From the NCBI GenBank assembly GCA_964509075.1, contig CAZDWC010000008.1, positions 62,001-126,000 of the forward strand: a DNA stretch of 64,000 nucleotides. The letters run 5' to 3'. Source of the DNA: UBA7239 sp964509075. Lineage in GTDB: Bacteria; Pseudomonadota; Gammaproteobacteria; Pseudomonadales; UBA7239. Each line of letters starts with the position of its first letter. The stretch's first letter is position 1. The position numbers and the translations under genes were made by a program. This document shows, piece after piece, positions 16,585-26,217 of this stretch. Below the pieces are notes generated by a model. That model was not told the origin of the DNA, ran no database searches, and saw only the letters and a program-made list of their open reading frames with translations.

Positions 16585-17783
16585 GCCTGCACCTCATTTT
16601 TTGCCGGCACAAACCGATTTTCAAAACTGAGACGCAATACCATTGCCGACATGGCTGCACTGACCATGAGACTACTGCCGCCGTAACTGATAAAAGGCAG
16701 GGTCAAACCTTTGGTTGGCAGCAAACCGGAAGCAACACCCATGTTGATGAAAGCCTGGAATCCCACCAGCAGCGCCATGCCGGTTGCCACCAAAGCACCA
16801 AACTGCTCGTCGCGCGCAGCAGCAATCTGCGCAACATGGAACATGCGCCATATCATCACTGCAAACAGACCAACCACTACCACACAACCAGCCAGCCCTG
16901 ATTCTTCCGCCCAGATACTGAAAACAAAATCCGTGTGCGCCTCCGGCAAATAAAACAGTTTTTGTACGCTGTTACCCAGACCAACGCCCAGCCATTCACC
17001 TCGGCCAATTGCAATCAGTGATTGTGTGAGCTGATAACCACTGCCATACATCACCGCTTCGTCCCAGGGATTCACAAACGCCAACAAACGCGCCATGCGA
17101 TACGACTCCGTCACCGCAAGAAACCCTGCGGCTCCCAGACATGCAGCCATCAACAGCAGAAAACGCACCAGCGGTGCACCAGCAAGAAACAGCAGTGCCA
17201 TGGTTGACGCACCGATAACCACCGTCGCTCCGAAATCCGGCTCAGCCAGCAGCAAACCTGCTAGCGCACCCAACACCAGAAACGGTTTGCAGAATCCCCA
17301 CATACTATTGCGCATGTCTTCACGGCGACGCACCAGATAACCGGAAAAGAAAACCATGCTCGCCCACTTAGCTATTTCCGAAACCTGTATGGTCATGAAG
17401 CCCAGCCCCACCCAACGCTGGCTGCCGTTGACGCGCCGGCCGATACCCGGCACCAGCACCACAACCAACAGGACAATAGCGAAAGCGAGAAAATACCCAT
17501 CAATGCGCCGCCAGCGAGAATAGGGCACTGTCAGCACAGCACCACCAGCTAGCAGCGACATCAACACATAAATACCGTGACGCTTGCTGAAATAAAATGC
17601 ATCACCAGTTGTCTGGAATGCGTAATCGATGGAGGCCGAACTCACCATCACCCACCCCAGACACAACATGGTCACTGTCGCCACCAGCAGCGGCATATCC
17701 ATACACCACACAAGATTGCCACGGAAGTTTCCATGGATCGGATACGACGGTGCGCGCATGACCGGCAACATCGCAGCAGTCAT
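16581..17783 (-). CDS. ftsW: Lipid II polymerase FtsW
   Basis: SEDS-family septal peptidoglycan glycosyltransferase, an integral inner-membrane protein with about ten transmembrane helices, partner of FtsI. 400 aa. Family segments are visible: NGSQRWVGLG, a conserved LLAEPDFGAT loop, GSGYQLTQSLIAIGRGEWLGVGLGNSVQK, and TGLTLPFISYGGSS-like KGLTLPFISYGGSSLM near the end. Start ATG 17783 forms ATGA with the murD stop and has GGAGG at ideal spacing, so the upstream in-frame codons are not used. It forms another ATGA overlap with murG. Confidence 0.97.
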   Translation of the reverse strand: MTAAMLPVMRAPSYPIHGNFRGNLVWCMDMPLLVATVTMLCLGWVMVSSASIDYAFQTTGDAFYFSKRHGIYVLMSLLAGGAVLTVPYSRWRRIDGYFLAFAIVLLVVVLVPGIGRRVNGSQRWVGLGFMTIQVSEIAKWASMVFFSGYLVRRREDMRNSMWGFCKPFLVLGALAGLLLAEPDFGATVVIGASTMALLFLAGAPLVRFLLLMAACLGAAGFLAVTESYRMARLLAFVNPWDEAVMYGSGYQLTQSLIAIGRGEWLGVGLGNSVQKLFYLPEAHTDFVFSIWAEESGLAGCVVVVGLFAVMIWRMFHVAQIAAARDEQFGALVATGMALLVGFQAFINMGVASGLLPTKGLTLPFISYGGSSLMVSAAMSAMVLRLSFENRFVPAKNEVQA

Positions 17784-19129
17784 GACAGCGCCTCCACTGC
17801 TGCACAAAACTGTCTGCCTCTGTCATCGTAACCGTTGAACATGTCGAAACTGGCACAGGCGGGAGACAACAACACTACATCGCCCGCAACTGCTGCTGAC
17901 GCAGCCTGCTTGACAGCCTCCGACATTGAAGCTGCATTGACTTGCGCAACACCGCTGCATGCAGCAGCAATCAGCGCAGCATCACGCCCGATCAACACCA
18001 GCAACTTTACGTGTGCATTCACCGTTGGCATGAGTTGTGAAAAGTCTGCACCCTTGCCTTCACCACCAGCAATCAGCACGATATTTTTTTGCTGCCCGGC
18101 AGCCAATCCTTCAATCGCGGCGAGGGTAGCGCCAACATTAGTGCCTTTGGAATCATTGTAGAAACGCACACCCTGTTTCTCTGCAACCCACTGGCAACGG
18201 TGCGCAAGCCCACTGAAATGGCGAACAGCATCGGCACATTTTTCCAGATCCCAGTCAGCCGCTGCCGCCAGTGCAAACGCAGCAGCGACATTGGCAAGGT
18301 TGTGTTTACCAGCAATACGGATATCTGCAACGCGCATCAAGGACACGTCTGCGCCCAGCATCAGCCACGGCTCACCGTTCAAAACGTCAACCCCGATGTC
18401 ATGGTCATTTTTGGCAACATCTATACCAAAGGACCAGATCTTTCCTTTGGGTAGTGACTGCGAAGAGGTTGCAGCATCCGCGCGGTTACAGACGACATTT
18501 TCTGCATGCCGGTATATCACCTGCTTCACTGCGGCATAGTCAGCAACACCTTCATAACGATCGAGATGATCATCACTGATATTCAACACCGTTGCAGCAA
18601 GCGCCCGAAGACCTTGTGTCGTTTCCAACTGAAAACTCGACAACTCCAGCACATAGCAATCTGTCTGCGCATCGTCCGCCAGCATATCCAGCACCGGCGT
18701 GCCCAGATTGCCACCTACGCCCGCACGCAGTCCGCAGGCTTTTGCCATGTCGCCAACCAGCGTCGTCACCGTGCTTTTCGCATTCGAACCGGTAATGGCA
18801 ATGATCGGCTTGTGCGTAGCGCGCACGAACAACTCGATATCACCCACCAGGGACACACCAGCCTCACCGGCTGCACGCAATGCAGATTCGCGAACCGAAA
18901 CACCCGGGCTGACAATAATTTCACTGGCATCGCTCAACATGCCCGCATCCAGCGGACCGCAGAGAAAATCCACACCGGGAAACTCGCCCTGCATCACGCT
19001 TAATTGCGGCGGATCGTGCCGGGTATCACACCAGACAAACGACTCGCCCTGCGTCCGCAAAAAACGCGCACAGGACAGGCCGGTTTTGCCCATCCCGATA
19101 ATTGCGCGCTTTTTTACTGACTGCACCAT
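17780..19129 (-). CDS. murD: UDP-N-acetylmuramoylalanine--D-glutamate ligase MurD
   Basis: Mur ligase that adds D-glutamate to UDP-MurNAc-L-Ala. 449 aa. N-terminal fold AIIGMGKTGLSCARFL, P-loop ITGSNAKSTVTTLVGD, the histidine segment ISDDHLDRYEG, YNDSKGTNVGAT and the C-terminal SPACASFDMFNGYDDRG are diagnostic. The Ala in GSNAKST, where E. coli has Gly, also occurs in pseudomonads as I recall, so it is not a defect. The ATG at 19129 lies 8 bases after the mraY stop, with AGGA formed partly by that stop codon. Confidence 0.97.
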   Translation of the reverse strand: MVQSVKKRAIIGMGKTGLSCARFLRTQGESFVWCDTRHDPPQLSVMQGEFPGVDFLCGPLDAGMLSDASEIIVSPGVSVRESALRAAGEAGVSLVGDIELFVRATHKPIIAITGSNAKSTVTTLVGDMAKACGLRAGVGGNLGTPVLDMLADDAQTDCYVLELSSFQLETTQGLRALAATVLNISDDHLDRYEGVADYAAVKQVIYRHAENVVCNRADAATSSQSLPKGKIWSFGIDVAKNDHDIGVDVLNGEPWLMLGADVSLMRVADIRIAGKHNLANVAAAFALAAAADWDLEKCADAVRHFSGLAHRCQWVAEKQGVRFYNDSKGTNVGATLAAIEGLAAGQQKNIVLIAGGEGKGADFSQLMPTVNAHVKLLVLIGRDAALIAAACSGVAQVNAASMSEAVKQAASAAVAGDVVLLSPACASFDMFNGYDDRGRQFCAAVEALS

Positions 19130-19137
19130 TGCGAATC

Positions 19138-20220
19138 CTAACGAAGTTTGAGCGTTGCCAACCCGATCAACACCAGAATGACGGTGATGATCCAGAAGCG
19201 CACGATAACGCGCGGCTCCGGCCAGCCCTTCAATTCAAAGTGATGATGAATAGGCGCCATACGGAAAATGCGCTTTCCAGTCAGCTTGAAGGAAGCCACC
19301 TGCAAGATCACCGAAACAGTTTCCATCACGAACACACCACTCATGATGAAAAACACAATCTCATGGCGAACAATGACCGCTATCAGACCCAAAGCTGCGC
19401 CGAGAGCCAGCGCGCCGACATCGCCCATGAAAACCTGTGCCGGGTAGGTGTTGAACCAGAGAAAACCCAGACCTGCGCCGATGAACGCCGCACAGAAAAC
19501 CATCAACTCACCGCTGCCGGGCACATAAGGAATATTGAGGTAACTGGCAAATTTCACGTTGCCCGTCAGATACGCGATAACTGCCAGCGCCGCAGCAATC
19601 ATCACCGAAGGCATGATGGCCAGACCATCCAGTCCATCCGTCAGGTTCACGGCGTTACTGGAACCGACAATCACAAAGTAGACCAGCGGCACATACAGCC
19701 AGCCGAGATTGATCATGACATCCTTGAAAAAAGGCACATACAACTGCAATTCCACCGGGCTCACGGCAGACTTGTAGAGAAACCATGCCGCACCAAGCCC
19801 GAACACTGACTGCCAGAAATATTTCCAGCGCGACGGCAGACCGCGTGAATTCTTTTCCACCACCTTGCGCCAGTCATCCACCCAGCCAACCGCAGCGAAC
19901 AGAATGGTTGTCAGCAACACCACCCAGATATAGCGACTGTCCAGCCTTGCCCACAGCAAGGTACTTGCACAAATGGACAGCAGGATCAGCACGCCACCCA
20001 TAGTCGGTGTGCCGGATTTGCCGAGATGCGACTGCGGGCCATCCGTGCGCACGGATTGGCCGATTTTCAAACGCTGCAGATAGGCAATCACGCCTGGCCC
20101 CAGCCACAGCGACACAGTAAGCGCTGTCAGCACACTCATGATGGCGCGAAACGTCAGGTAGTTCACTACACCGAAAGCACTGTGGTATTCGGCAAGATAT
20201 TTTGCCAACCAGATCAACAT
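19138..20220 (-). CDS. mraY: Phospho-MurNAc-pentapeptide transferase MraY
   Basis: Ten-helix inner-membrane enzyme that makes lipid I from undecaprenyl phosphate and UDP-MurNAc-pentapeptide. 360 aa, the same length as in E. coli. Catalytic aspartates appear in GWVDDWRKV, NLTDGLDGLA and FMGDVGALALG, and the cytoplasmic loop APIHHHFELKGWPE is intact. It overlaps murF by 7 bases and ends 8 bases before murD. Confidence 0.98.
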   Translation of the reverse strand: MLIWLAKYLAEYHSAFGVVNYLTFRAIMSVLTALTVSLWLGPGVIAYLQRLKIGQSVRTDGPQSHLGKSGTPTMGGVLILLSICASTLLWARLDSRYIWVVLLTTILFAAVGWVDDWRKVVEKNSRGLPSRWKYFWQSVFGLGAAWFLYKSAVSPVELQLYVPFFKDVMINLGWLYVPLVYFVIVGSSNAVNLTDGLDGLAIMPSVMIAAALAVIAYLTGNVKFASYLNIPYVPGSGELMVFCAAFIGAGLGFLWFNTYPAQVFMGDVGALALGAALGLIAVIVRHEIVFFIMSGVFVMETVSVILQVASFKLTGKRIFRMAPIHHHFELKGWPEPRVIVRFWIITVILVLIGLATLKLR

Positions 20221-21596
20221 GTTTTTTTCTCCGGATTGCCTGTTTCAGCTTCCAGCAAAACCTGCACAACACGCTCCATGCCAGTGCTGCGTGAGCCCTT
20301 CACGAGAAACACTGCCTGCGCATTTGCGAAGTGACGACAATGTGCTGCCAGCTCTTCCCAATCGGAAAAATGCCGGGCACCTGAACCAAAACCTTCTACA
20401 GTTGCCCGTGACAGCACACCAACCGCAAACAGATTTTGCAAACCTGCGCGTTTGGCATAAATACCAATTTCACGATGACGATTTTCCGCATCACCACCCA
20501 GCTCGCCCATATCACCGAGCACCAGATACTTCTCACCACTGGCGTTGAGCAAGGTGTTGATAGCCATTTGCACGGATGCAGGATTGGCGTTGTAGGTATC
20601 ATCAATGACACGACAACCATGCACGCCGGTCTTGATCTGCAATCGTCCCTTGTAGGGGCGAGCCTGCTGCAGACCCGCAACAACATCGTCAAAACCGACC
20701 CCTGCTGCAAGGCAGCACGCTGCTGCTGCAACTGCATTGCCTACATTGTGTTCGCCGAGGAATGCCAACTCGAGATCAGCTTCGCGTTCACCGGCATGCA
20801 ACCGGAATTGCATGCCTTGTCCAGAATGCACAATATTGCTGCCATAGACATCGGCAACTGTGCGCGCTGAACAGCACAGTACGCTGTGTCGATTCGACAA
20901 GACACCGCGATATGCAGCTGTATAGATATTATCGAGATTGATAACAGCAACACCTTTAGGTGACAACCCGTCAAAAATTTCTGCTTTGCCCTGCGCAACA
21001 TTCTCAATACTGCCAAAGCCTTCGATATGCGCTGCAGCCACATTGGTGACCAGTGCCACATCCGGCTTCACCAGCCCCGTCAGATAACGGATTTCTCCCA
21101 GCGCACTCGCGCCCATTTCAACTACTGCGCAGTCGTGTTCTGCAGCGAGACGCAACAAGGTCAAGGGCACGCCGAGGTGATTGTTGAGATTACCTTCCGT
21201 CACCAGCGGTCTGCCACTTTGCGACAGGATTGCAGCAATCATTTCCTTGGTGGTTGTCTTGCCGGCACTCCCCGTAAGCCCGATGACGCGACCTGAAAAC
21301 AATTGGCGGTTGAGTGTTGCGACAATACCCAATGCCTGCACCGCATCGGCAACCTGCAACTGAGGCAAAGGCACGTCAGGATTGATACGCTCAACCAGTG
21401 CAGCAGCAACACCTGCCGCATGCACGTCCGCCAGAAAATCATGTCCGTCAAAACGCTCACCGCGTATTGCCACAAACAGATCGCCCGCATTCGCCTTGCG
21501 ACTGTCGATCGACACAGCGCCACAATGCACGTCCGCCTGCTGCCAGACCGCACCACAGGCTTCCGCAATTTCCCGTAATGACAGCGCCCGCATCAT
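20214..21596 (-). CDS. murF: UDP-MurNAc-tripeptide--D-alanyl-D-alanine ligase MurF
   Basis: Mur ligase that adds the D-Ala-D-Ala made by DdlB to the growing stem peptide. 460 aa. P-loop GLTGSAGKTTTKEMIA, DDTYNANPASVQMAI and the C-terminal LVKGSRSTGMERVV are clear. The start overlaps the murE stop: ATGATG holds two possible starts, at 21596 and 21593, and the first forms ATGA with the stop. It ends 7 bases inside mraY. Confidence 0.97.
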   Translation of the reverse strand: MMRALSLREIAEACGAVWQQADVHCGAVSIDSRKANAGDLFVAIRGERFDGHDFLADVHAAGVAAALVERINPDVPLPQLQVADAVQALGIVATLNRQLFSGRVIGLTGSAGKTTTKEMIAAILSQSGRPLVTEGNLNNHLGVPLTLLRLAAEHDCAVVEMGASALGEIRYLTGLVKPDVALVTNVAAAHIEGFGSIENVAQGKAEIFDGLSPKGVAVINLDNIYTAAYRGVLSNRHSVLCCSARTVADVYGSNIVHSGQGMQFRLHAGEREADLELAFLGEHNVGNAVAAAACCLAAGVGFDDVVAGLQQARPYKGRLQIKTGVHGCRVIDDTYNANPASVQMAINTLLNASGEKYLVLGDMGELGGDAENRHREIGIYAKRAGLQNLFAVGVLSRATVEGFGSGARHFSDWEELAAHCRHFANAQAVFLVKGSRSTGMERVVQVLLEAETGNPEKKTC

Positions 21597-23083
21597 GACG
21601 GCATTCCCGATAATTGCGCAGCATCACGACGTCGCTGCAAAGCTTGCTGCGCGCATAGCACATCCGAAAAAGGCTGCCGCACACCGGCAATCTCCTGATA
21701 CTCCTCGTGACCCTTGCCTGCCAGCAGCACAACATCACCAGCATGCGCGGCAACAATTGCCATATTGATGGCTTCAGCACGATCTACAACAACCTGGTGA
21801 CGGTCACGCCACTGAAAACCGGCAACGATATCACCAATAATTTTTTGCGGCGCTTCATGACGCGGATTATCGGAAGTGACCACCACAGCATCCGCCAATG
21901 CCTCTGCCGCTGTTGCCATTTGCGGACGTTTACCGCTGTCGCGGTCACCACCACAACCAAACACGCAATACAGCTTGCCTTTGCATTGCTCACGCAGAGC
22001 CGTGAGAATTTTTTCCAGCGCATCTGGCGTGTGCGCGTAATCCACGACCACGAGAATATCATCACTATCACTGCTTACCATTTGCGTGCGTCCCGGCACG
22101 GCCTGCAACTGTTCCATTGCCCCCAGAACAGAATGCAGACTCATGCCGTGAGCACACAGGGTGCCAACCACTGCCAATACATTGAGCAGGTTATATCCCC
22201 CCGGAAACCTGCTCTGCAGTGCACCCTTCCCCCAGGGCGTACGGATACTGGCGGCAATACCTCGCCCAGTTACCTCGCAACGCTCCACTCCGAGATCGGC
22301 TGTTTGATCATGTATTGCATAAGACAGCAACTGCACGCCGCTACGCTCAACACGTTCACACAATACTTTTCCAAATGCATCATCGCGATTGATGACAGCT
22401 ATTTTCAATTCTTCACGCTCGAACAGCCGCGCCTTGGCCGCCGCGTAATTGTCCATGTCACCGTGATAATCCAGATGATCGCGCGACAGGTTGGTAAATA
22501 CGGCAGTATCAAAAACAATGGCGTCGACGCGCCCCTGATCGAGGGCATGCGAGGATACTTCCATCATTACTGCTTGCGCGCCCTGCTCATACAAAGCTGC
22601 CAGCAACCGATGATTGCTGAGCACATCCGCCGTTGTCAGGCCTGTTTGCGACACAGCCTCGTCGCCCATCAACCCACAACCCAGCGTACCCATAAAACCT
22701 GCCGGCCCTGCCAGTTGTCGCCAGGCCTGCGCCAACCAGTGACTGCACGACGTTTTACCATTGGTTCCTGTCACACCGACTACTTTGCATTTCTCAGATG
22801 GGGATCCATAGAAACGGTGCGCGATTGCACCCAGATCGGCACGCAAATTATTTACCGTCACCACTGGAACTGTCAGATCGGTTACAGCACTGCGCTGCCG
22901 CTCATCCACCACTACCGCTGCAGCACCGCGCGCACAGGCTTCGGCAACATGCTGCTGCAGATTTTCCGAAAGCGCAAAAAAAACATCGCCCGCTTCAACA
23001 CAACGGCTGTCCAGACGCAGATCGCGCACAGAAACATCCGCTACATTGCCGCCAAATGCCATGCACAGGGAACGCACCGTCAT
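21593..23083 (-). CDS. murE: UDP-MurNAc-L-Ala-D-Glu--meso-diaminopimelate ligase MurE
   Basis: Mur ligase that adds the third residue of the stem peptide. 496 aa. P-loop GVTGTNGKTSCSHWLAQ, carbamylated-lysine region YAAAKARLF, and the motif DNPR in TSDNPRHEAP. DNPR marks enzymes that take meso-diaminopimelate rather than lysine, so the peptidoglycan is of the Gram-negative DAP type. The start forms ATGA with the ftsI stop and the end forms ATGA with murF. Confidence 0.97.
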   Translation of the reverse strand: MTVRSLCMAFGGNVADVSVRDLRLDSRCVEAGDVFFALSENLQQHVAEACARGAAAVVVDERQRSAVTDLTVPVVTVNNLRADLGAIAHRFYGSPSEKCKVVGVTGTNGKTSCSHWLAQAWRQLAGPAGFMGTLGCGLMGDEAVSQTGLTTADVLSNHRLLAALYEQGAQAVMMEVSSHALDQGRVDAIVFDTAVFTNLSRDHLDYHGDMDNYAAAKARLFEREELKIAVINRDDAFGKVLCERVERSGVQLLSYAIHDQTADLGVERCEVTGRGIAASIRTPWGKGALQSRFPGGYNLLNVLAVVGTLCAHGMSLHSVLGAMEQLQAVPGRTQMVSSDSDDILVVVDYAHTPDALEKILTALREQCKGKLYCVFGCGGDRDSGKRPQMATAAEALADAVVVTSDNPRHEAPQKIIGDIVAGFQWRDRHQVVVDRAEAINMAIVAAHAGDVVLLAGKGHEEYQEIAGVRQPFSDVLCAQQALQRRRDAAQLSGMPS

Positions 23084-24951
23084 GCCGCCCTCCCTTGCAC
23101 AACAGGCTTTTCTGCCTGCACAGTCTTGCCATTGTTCTGCGGCTGTGGATTTTTCTGGCCTGCCGCAGCGGGAACCGCTGTTGCGGGCTGCAAATCATCA
23201 GGTACTACACCCATCAATTGCAGAACACCCTGCATCAATTGCGCAAATACTGGCGCCGCCACTTCACCACCGTAGTATTTTCCTGCGTGCGGTTCGTCGA
23301 TCATGACCGCGATGACGTAGCGTGGATCACTGACCGGCGCCAGACCGGCAAACATCGCCATGTAACGATCAGGTTCGTAACCGTTGGCTCCCAATTTATG
23401 CACTGTTCCGGTTTTTCCTGCCACCCGGAACGACGGCACGCGCGCGCGTGTGCCGGTACCGCCCGGTTGCGTAACCGCTTCCATCATCGGCAGAATCTGG
23501 CTGACAATCTCGGCAGACAGCACCTGCTCGGCAGACTTCGGCTCATCCTGACGCAATAGCGACGGCTGCTTGCGCACACCGTAATTTGCAAAAACACTAT
23601 AAGCTTCCGCGAGCTGCAGCGTAGTCACCGACACACCATGACCAAACGCCAACGTAGCGCGGTCCAGATCACGCCAGCGCTGATAACTGGGCAGCACACC
23701 GGCGCTCTCGCCAGGAAAGCCGCTACCGCTCAGCTGGCCCAATCCAAAACGATGAAACATGTTGCGCACGGCATTGGGTTCCAGCGACAGTGCAATTTTC
23801 ACAGTGCCAACCTGGCTGGATTTGGCGATGACGCGTGTCAGGTCAATGACGCCATAATTATTGTGATCCTTCAAAACCTTGTCTTGTACGACGATGGATC
23901 CAGGATTGGTATCAATCTGCATCTCGGGTCGCCACTTGCCACTTTCCAGCGCTGCCGACATTGTCAGCAACTTCATGGTTGAACCCGGCTCGAAAACATC
24001 GACAAGTGCACGGTTGCGCATCTGCGCAGGTTTGACGCCAACACGATTATTCGGATTGAATGTTGGCGAATTGACCATCGCCAGCACTTCTCCGGTTTGC
24101 ACATCCAGCACAACGGCTGAGCCACCAATTGCCTGAAATTCCGTAACAATATTTTTCAAGATCGTGTGTGCAAAATACTGGACGCGTAAATCAATGCTGA
24201 GCGCCAGATCCATGCCATTCTGTTCCGGCCTCACCATGCCGAGATCCTTGACGGTGCGACCCTTCAAGTCCTTGACCACGCGCTTTTTGCCTTCACGTCC
24301 TTTCAGCCAGCTGTCATAGGCCAGCTCAATACCTTCCTGTCCGCTGTCGTCAATATTGTTGAAACCGACAACATGGGCTGTCACTTCGCCTGCGGGATAA
24401 AAACGCTTGTACTCACGCAGCGCGAATACGCCCTCCACCTTGCTGGCCATGATGCGCTCGGCTTCTGCCGGAGCGATCTGGCGTTTCAGATACATGAATT
24501 CCTTGCCGGCATACTGCGCCATTTTTTCCTGCAGTTCCTTGTCACTCCACGCCATCAGCCTGCCAACTGACCGCCAGTTATCGACATCACTGCCGAGCAC
24601 TTCGGGATTTGCCCACAGCGTCACTACCGGCGTGCTTACAGCCAGCGGCTCACCATTGCGATCAGTAATCATGCCGCGATGCGCAGGAATTCCCTCTGTG
24701 CGCACAGTACGTGCGTCGCCCTGTTTTTCCAGAAATGCGTGGCCGCCCAGCACCTGATGATCGGCAATACGCCAGACCAACAGCGCAGCCAGCATCACCA
24801 TGAATCCACCAATTACCTTGAAACGCCAGACAGCAACACCGAGACCATTAACCTGCAGGGCACCGCGGTTTTTCTGCGGCGCGCCTTTAAGGCTTTCAGG
24901 CAGCATCCCTGCCGCATTGTCTTTCACAGACTTGCCATCAGACCTTGCCAT
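23080..24951 (-). CDS. ftsI: Septal peptidoglycan transpeptidase FtsI (PBP3)
   Basis: Division-specific class B penicillin-binding protein that works with FtsW. 623 aa. One transmembrane helix at about 44-63 after a 43-residue cytoplasmic tail, a PBP dimerisation/pedestal domain, then the transpeptidase domain. Active-site motifs: STMK with Ser324 and KTGT at 513-516. The second motif, normally SxN, reads SSQ (378-380; codon CAG at 23812-23814). The tail after about residue 590 is rich in Q, N, P and A. Start ATG 24951 shares one base with the ftsL stop (TGATG) with AAGGTG upstream; longer in-frame extensions into ftsL are not supported. Confidence 0.96.
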   Translation of the reverse strand: MARSDGKSVKDNAAGMLPESLKGAPQKNRGALQVNGLGVAVWRFKVIGGFMVMLAALLVWRIADHQVLGGHAFLEKQGDARTVRTEGIPAHRGMITDRNGEPLAVSTPVVTLWANPEVLGSDVDNWRSVGRLMAWSDKELQEKMAQYAGKEFMYLKRQIAPAEAERIMASKVEGVFALREYKRFYPAGEVTAHVVGFNNIDDSGQEGIELAYDSWLKGREGKKRVVKDLKGRTVKDLGMVRPEQNGMDLALSIDLRVQYFAHTILKNIVTEFQAIGGSAVVLDVQTGEVLAMVNSPTFNPNNRVGVKPAQMRNRALVDVFEPGSTMKLLTMSAALESGKWRPEMQIDTNPGSIVVQDKVLKDHNNYGVIDLTRVIAKSSQVGTVKIALSLEPNAVRNMFHRFGLGQLSGSGFPGESAGVLPSYQRWRDLDRATLAFGHGVSVTTLQLAEAYSVFANYGVRKQPSLLRQDEPKSAEQVLSAEIVSQILPMMEAVTQPGGTGTRARVPSFRVAGKTGTVHKLGANGYEPDRYMAMFAGLAPVSDPRYVIAVMIDEPHAGKYYGGEVAAPVFAQLMQGVLQLMGVVPDDLQPATAVPAAAGQKNPQPQNNGKTVQAEKPVVQGRAA

Positions 24952-25262
24952 CAGCGCACCTTGACGATGATTGTCTGGTCTGGCTGCGGCGGCTGCATAT
25001 CCAGTGCCTGCCGTGCAATCTCGTGTACGCGACCATAACCGGCCCACGTACTCTTCTCGACCAGGTACTGCCCCCACAGCACCTGCATATCGCGCGCATC
25101 TGCTTGTAGGGATTCCAGTTCACCGAGATGGCGACGACTTTCAAACGTGGTGATCACCACACCGAGCGCAGTTCCCATCACCGACAACAGCAGCAAGACA
25201 AAGCAGAACAGCACGAAAGCACTGGTTTCCGGCATTTTTGATGGCTGCGACATGTCACTCAT
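24951..25262 (-). CDS. ftsL: Cell division protein FtsL
   Basis: Small bitopic divisome protein that forms a coiled-coil complex with FtsB and FtsQ. 103 aa: short cytoplasmic tail, one transmembrane helix (AFVLFCFVLLLLSVMGTALGV), then a periplasmic helical region with leucine spacing (RRHLGELESLQADARDMQVLWGQ). The DPDQ..IIVKVR-like end (PDQTIIVKVR) is common in FtsL. The ATG at 25262 overlaps the rsmH stop as ATGA; a second ATG at 25253 is possible. Identified largely by position between rsmH and ftsI and by topology. Confidence 0.9.
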   Translation of the reverse strand: MSDMSQPSKMPETSAFVLFCFVLLLLSVMGTALGVVITTFESRRHLGELESLQADARDMQVLWGQYLVEKSTWAGYGRVHEIARQALDMQPPQPDQTIIVKVR

Positions 25263-26209
25263 CTAGCCACACCCGCAGCTGGCAATTTTTCCGCCACACG
25301 CAAAACAGCGCTGCGCGCACGCGGATTGACAGCCAGTTCGTCATCGCCCGGTTTTATCGCCTTGCCAATCAACCGCAAGGTCTGCCCCTCGGGAGCGCCG
25401 GTAACCGGAATATGGCGCGGCAAAACGCGTCCGCGACTCTGATCGCGCATGAAGTTCTTGACGATGCGATCTTCCAGCGAATGGAAACTGATCACCGCCA
25501 GACGACCGCCGACTGCCAAAACATCAATCGTGTCAGCCAATGCCGCCTGCAACTCACCCAATTCATCGTTGATATGAATGCGAATGGCCTGAAAAACCCG
25601 TGTCGCAGGATGCTTGTGTTTTTCCCAAGCAGGATTGGCCGCGCTCACCACCTCGGCCAGTTGCACGGTGCGCACAAACGGCTGCTCGACACGCGCAGCA
25701 GCGATTGCCTGCGCAATGCGTTTTGCGTGACGCTCTTCGCCGTAGTTGCGAAATACACCCGTCATGTCTTCAACCGATGCGCTGTTGATCCACTGCGCAG
25801 CACTGATGCCGGCTTCAGGATTCATGCGCATGTCAAGCGGACCATCGTTCATAAAACTGAAACCACGCCCGGCATCATCCAGCTGCGGCGACGACACGCC
25901 GATATCCAGCAATATTCCGTCGACCTTTCCGCACCAGCCTTTTGCATGCGCAACGCTGCGCAGATTCGCAAAATTGCTCTGAACAATTTCAAAACGCTCA
26001 TCTTGTGCATGCTGCGCACGAGCGTGGGCAACCGCCACCGGATCACGATCCAGCGCCAGCAACTTTCCGCCGGGTGACAAGCGCTGAAGCAGCGCACTGC
26101 TGTGCCCGCCACGCCCGTATGTGCCATCCATGTAGATACCATCAGCGTTCTGCATCAGTGCATCCACCGCTTCGCGCAACAAAACGGCTGTGTGGGTGAA
26201 GCCAGTCAT
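25259..26209 (-). CDS. rsmH: 16S rRNA (cytosine1402-N4)-methyltransferase RsmH (MraW)
   Basis: SAM-dependent methyltransferase that modifies C1402 in the decoding centre of 16S rRNA. 316 aa. It begins HTAVLLREAVDAL; the SAM-binding segment DGTYGRGGHSSALL is at about 28-41. DGILLDIGVSSPQLDDAGRGFSF, GRLAVISFHSLEDRIVK and the NPRARSAVLRVAEK end follow. It lies 8 bases after mraZ and overlaps ftsL by ATGA. Confidence 0.97.
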   Translation of the reverse strand: MTGFTHTAVLLREAVDALMQNADGIYMDGTYGRGGHSSALLQRLSPGGKLLALDRDPVAVAHARAQHAQDERFEIVQSNFANLRSVAHAKGWCGKVDGILLDIGVSSPQLDDAGRGFSFMNDGPLDMRMNPEAGISAAQWINSASVEDMTGVFRNYGEERHAKRIAQAIAAARVEQPFVRTVQLAEVVSAANPAWEKHKHPATRVFQAIRIHINDELGELQAALADTIDVLAVGGRLAVISFHSLEDRIVKNFMRDQSRGRVLPRHIPVTGAPEGQTLRLIGKAIKPGDDELAVNPRARSAVLRVAEKLPAAGVAR

Positions 26210-26217
26210 GACATCAC

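Noticed and set aside
19128..19129. Ala in the MurD P-loop (GSNAKST) as a defect
   Set aside because: As I recall the same residue occurs in Pseudomonas MurD, so it is normal variation.
21707..23275. Long open frame of 522 codons on the plus strand opposite murE and ftsI
   Set aside because: It is antisense to well-identified genes, rich in H, R, Q and T as expected from a mirrored frame, and has no recognisable domain.
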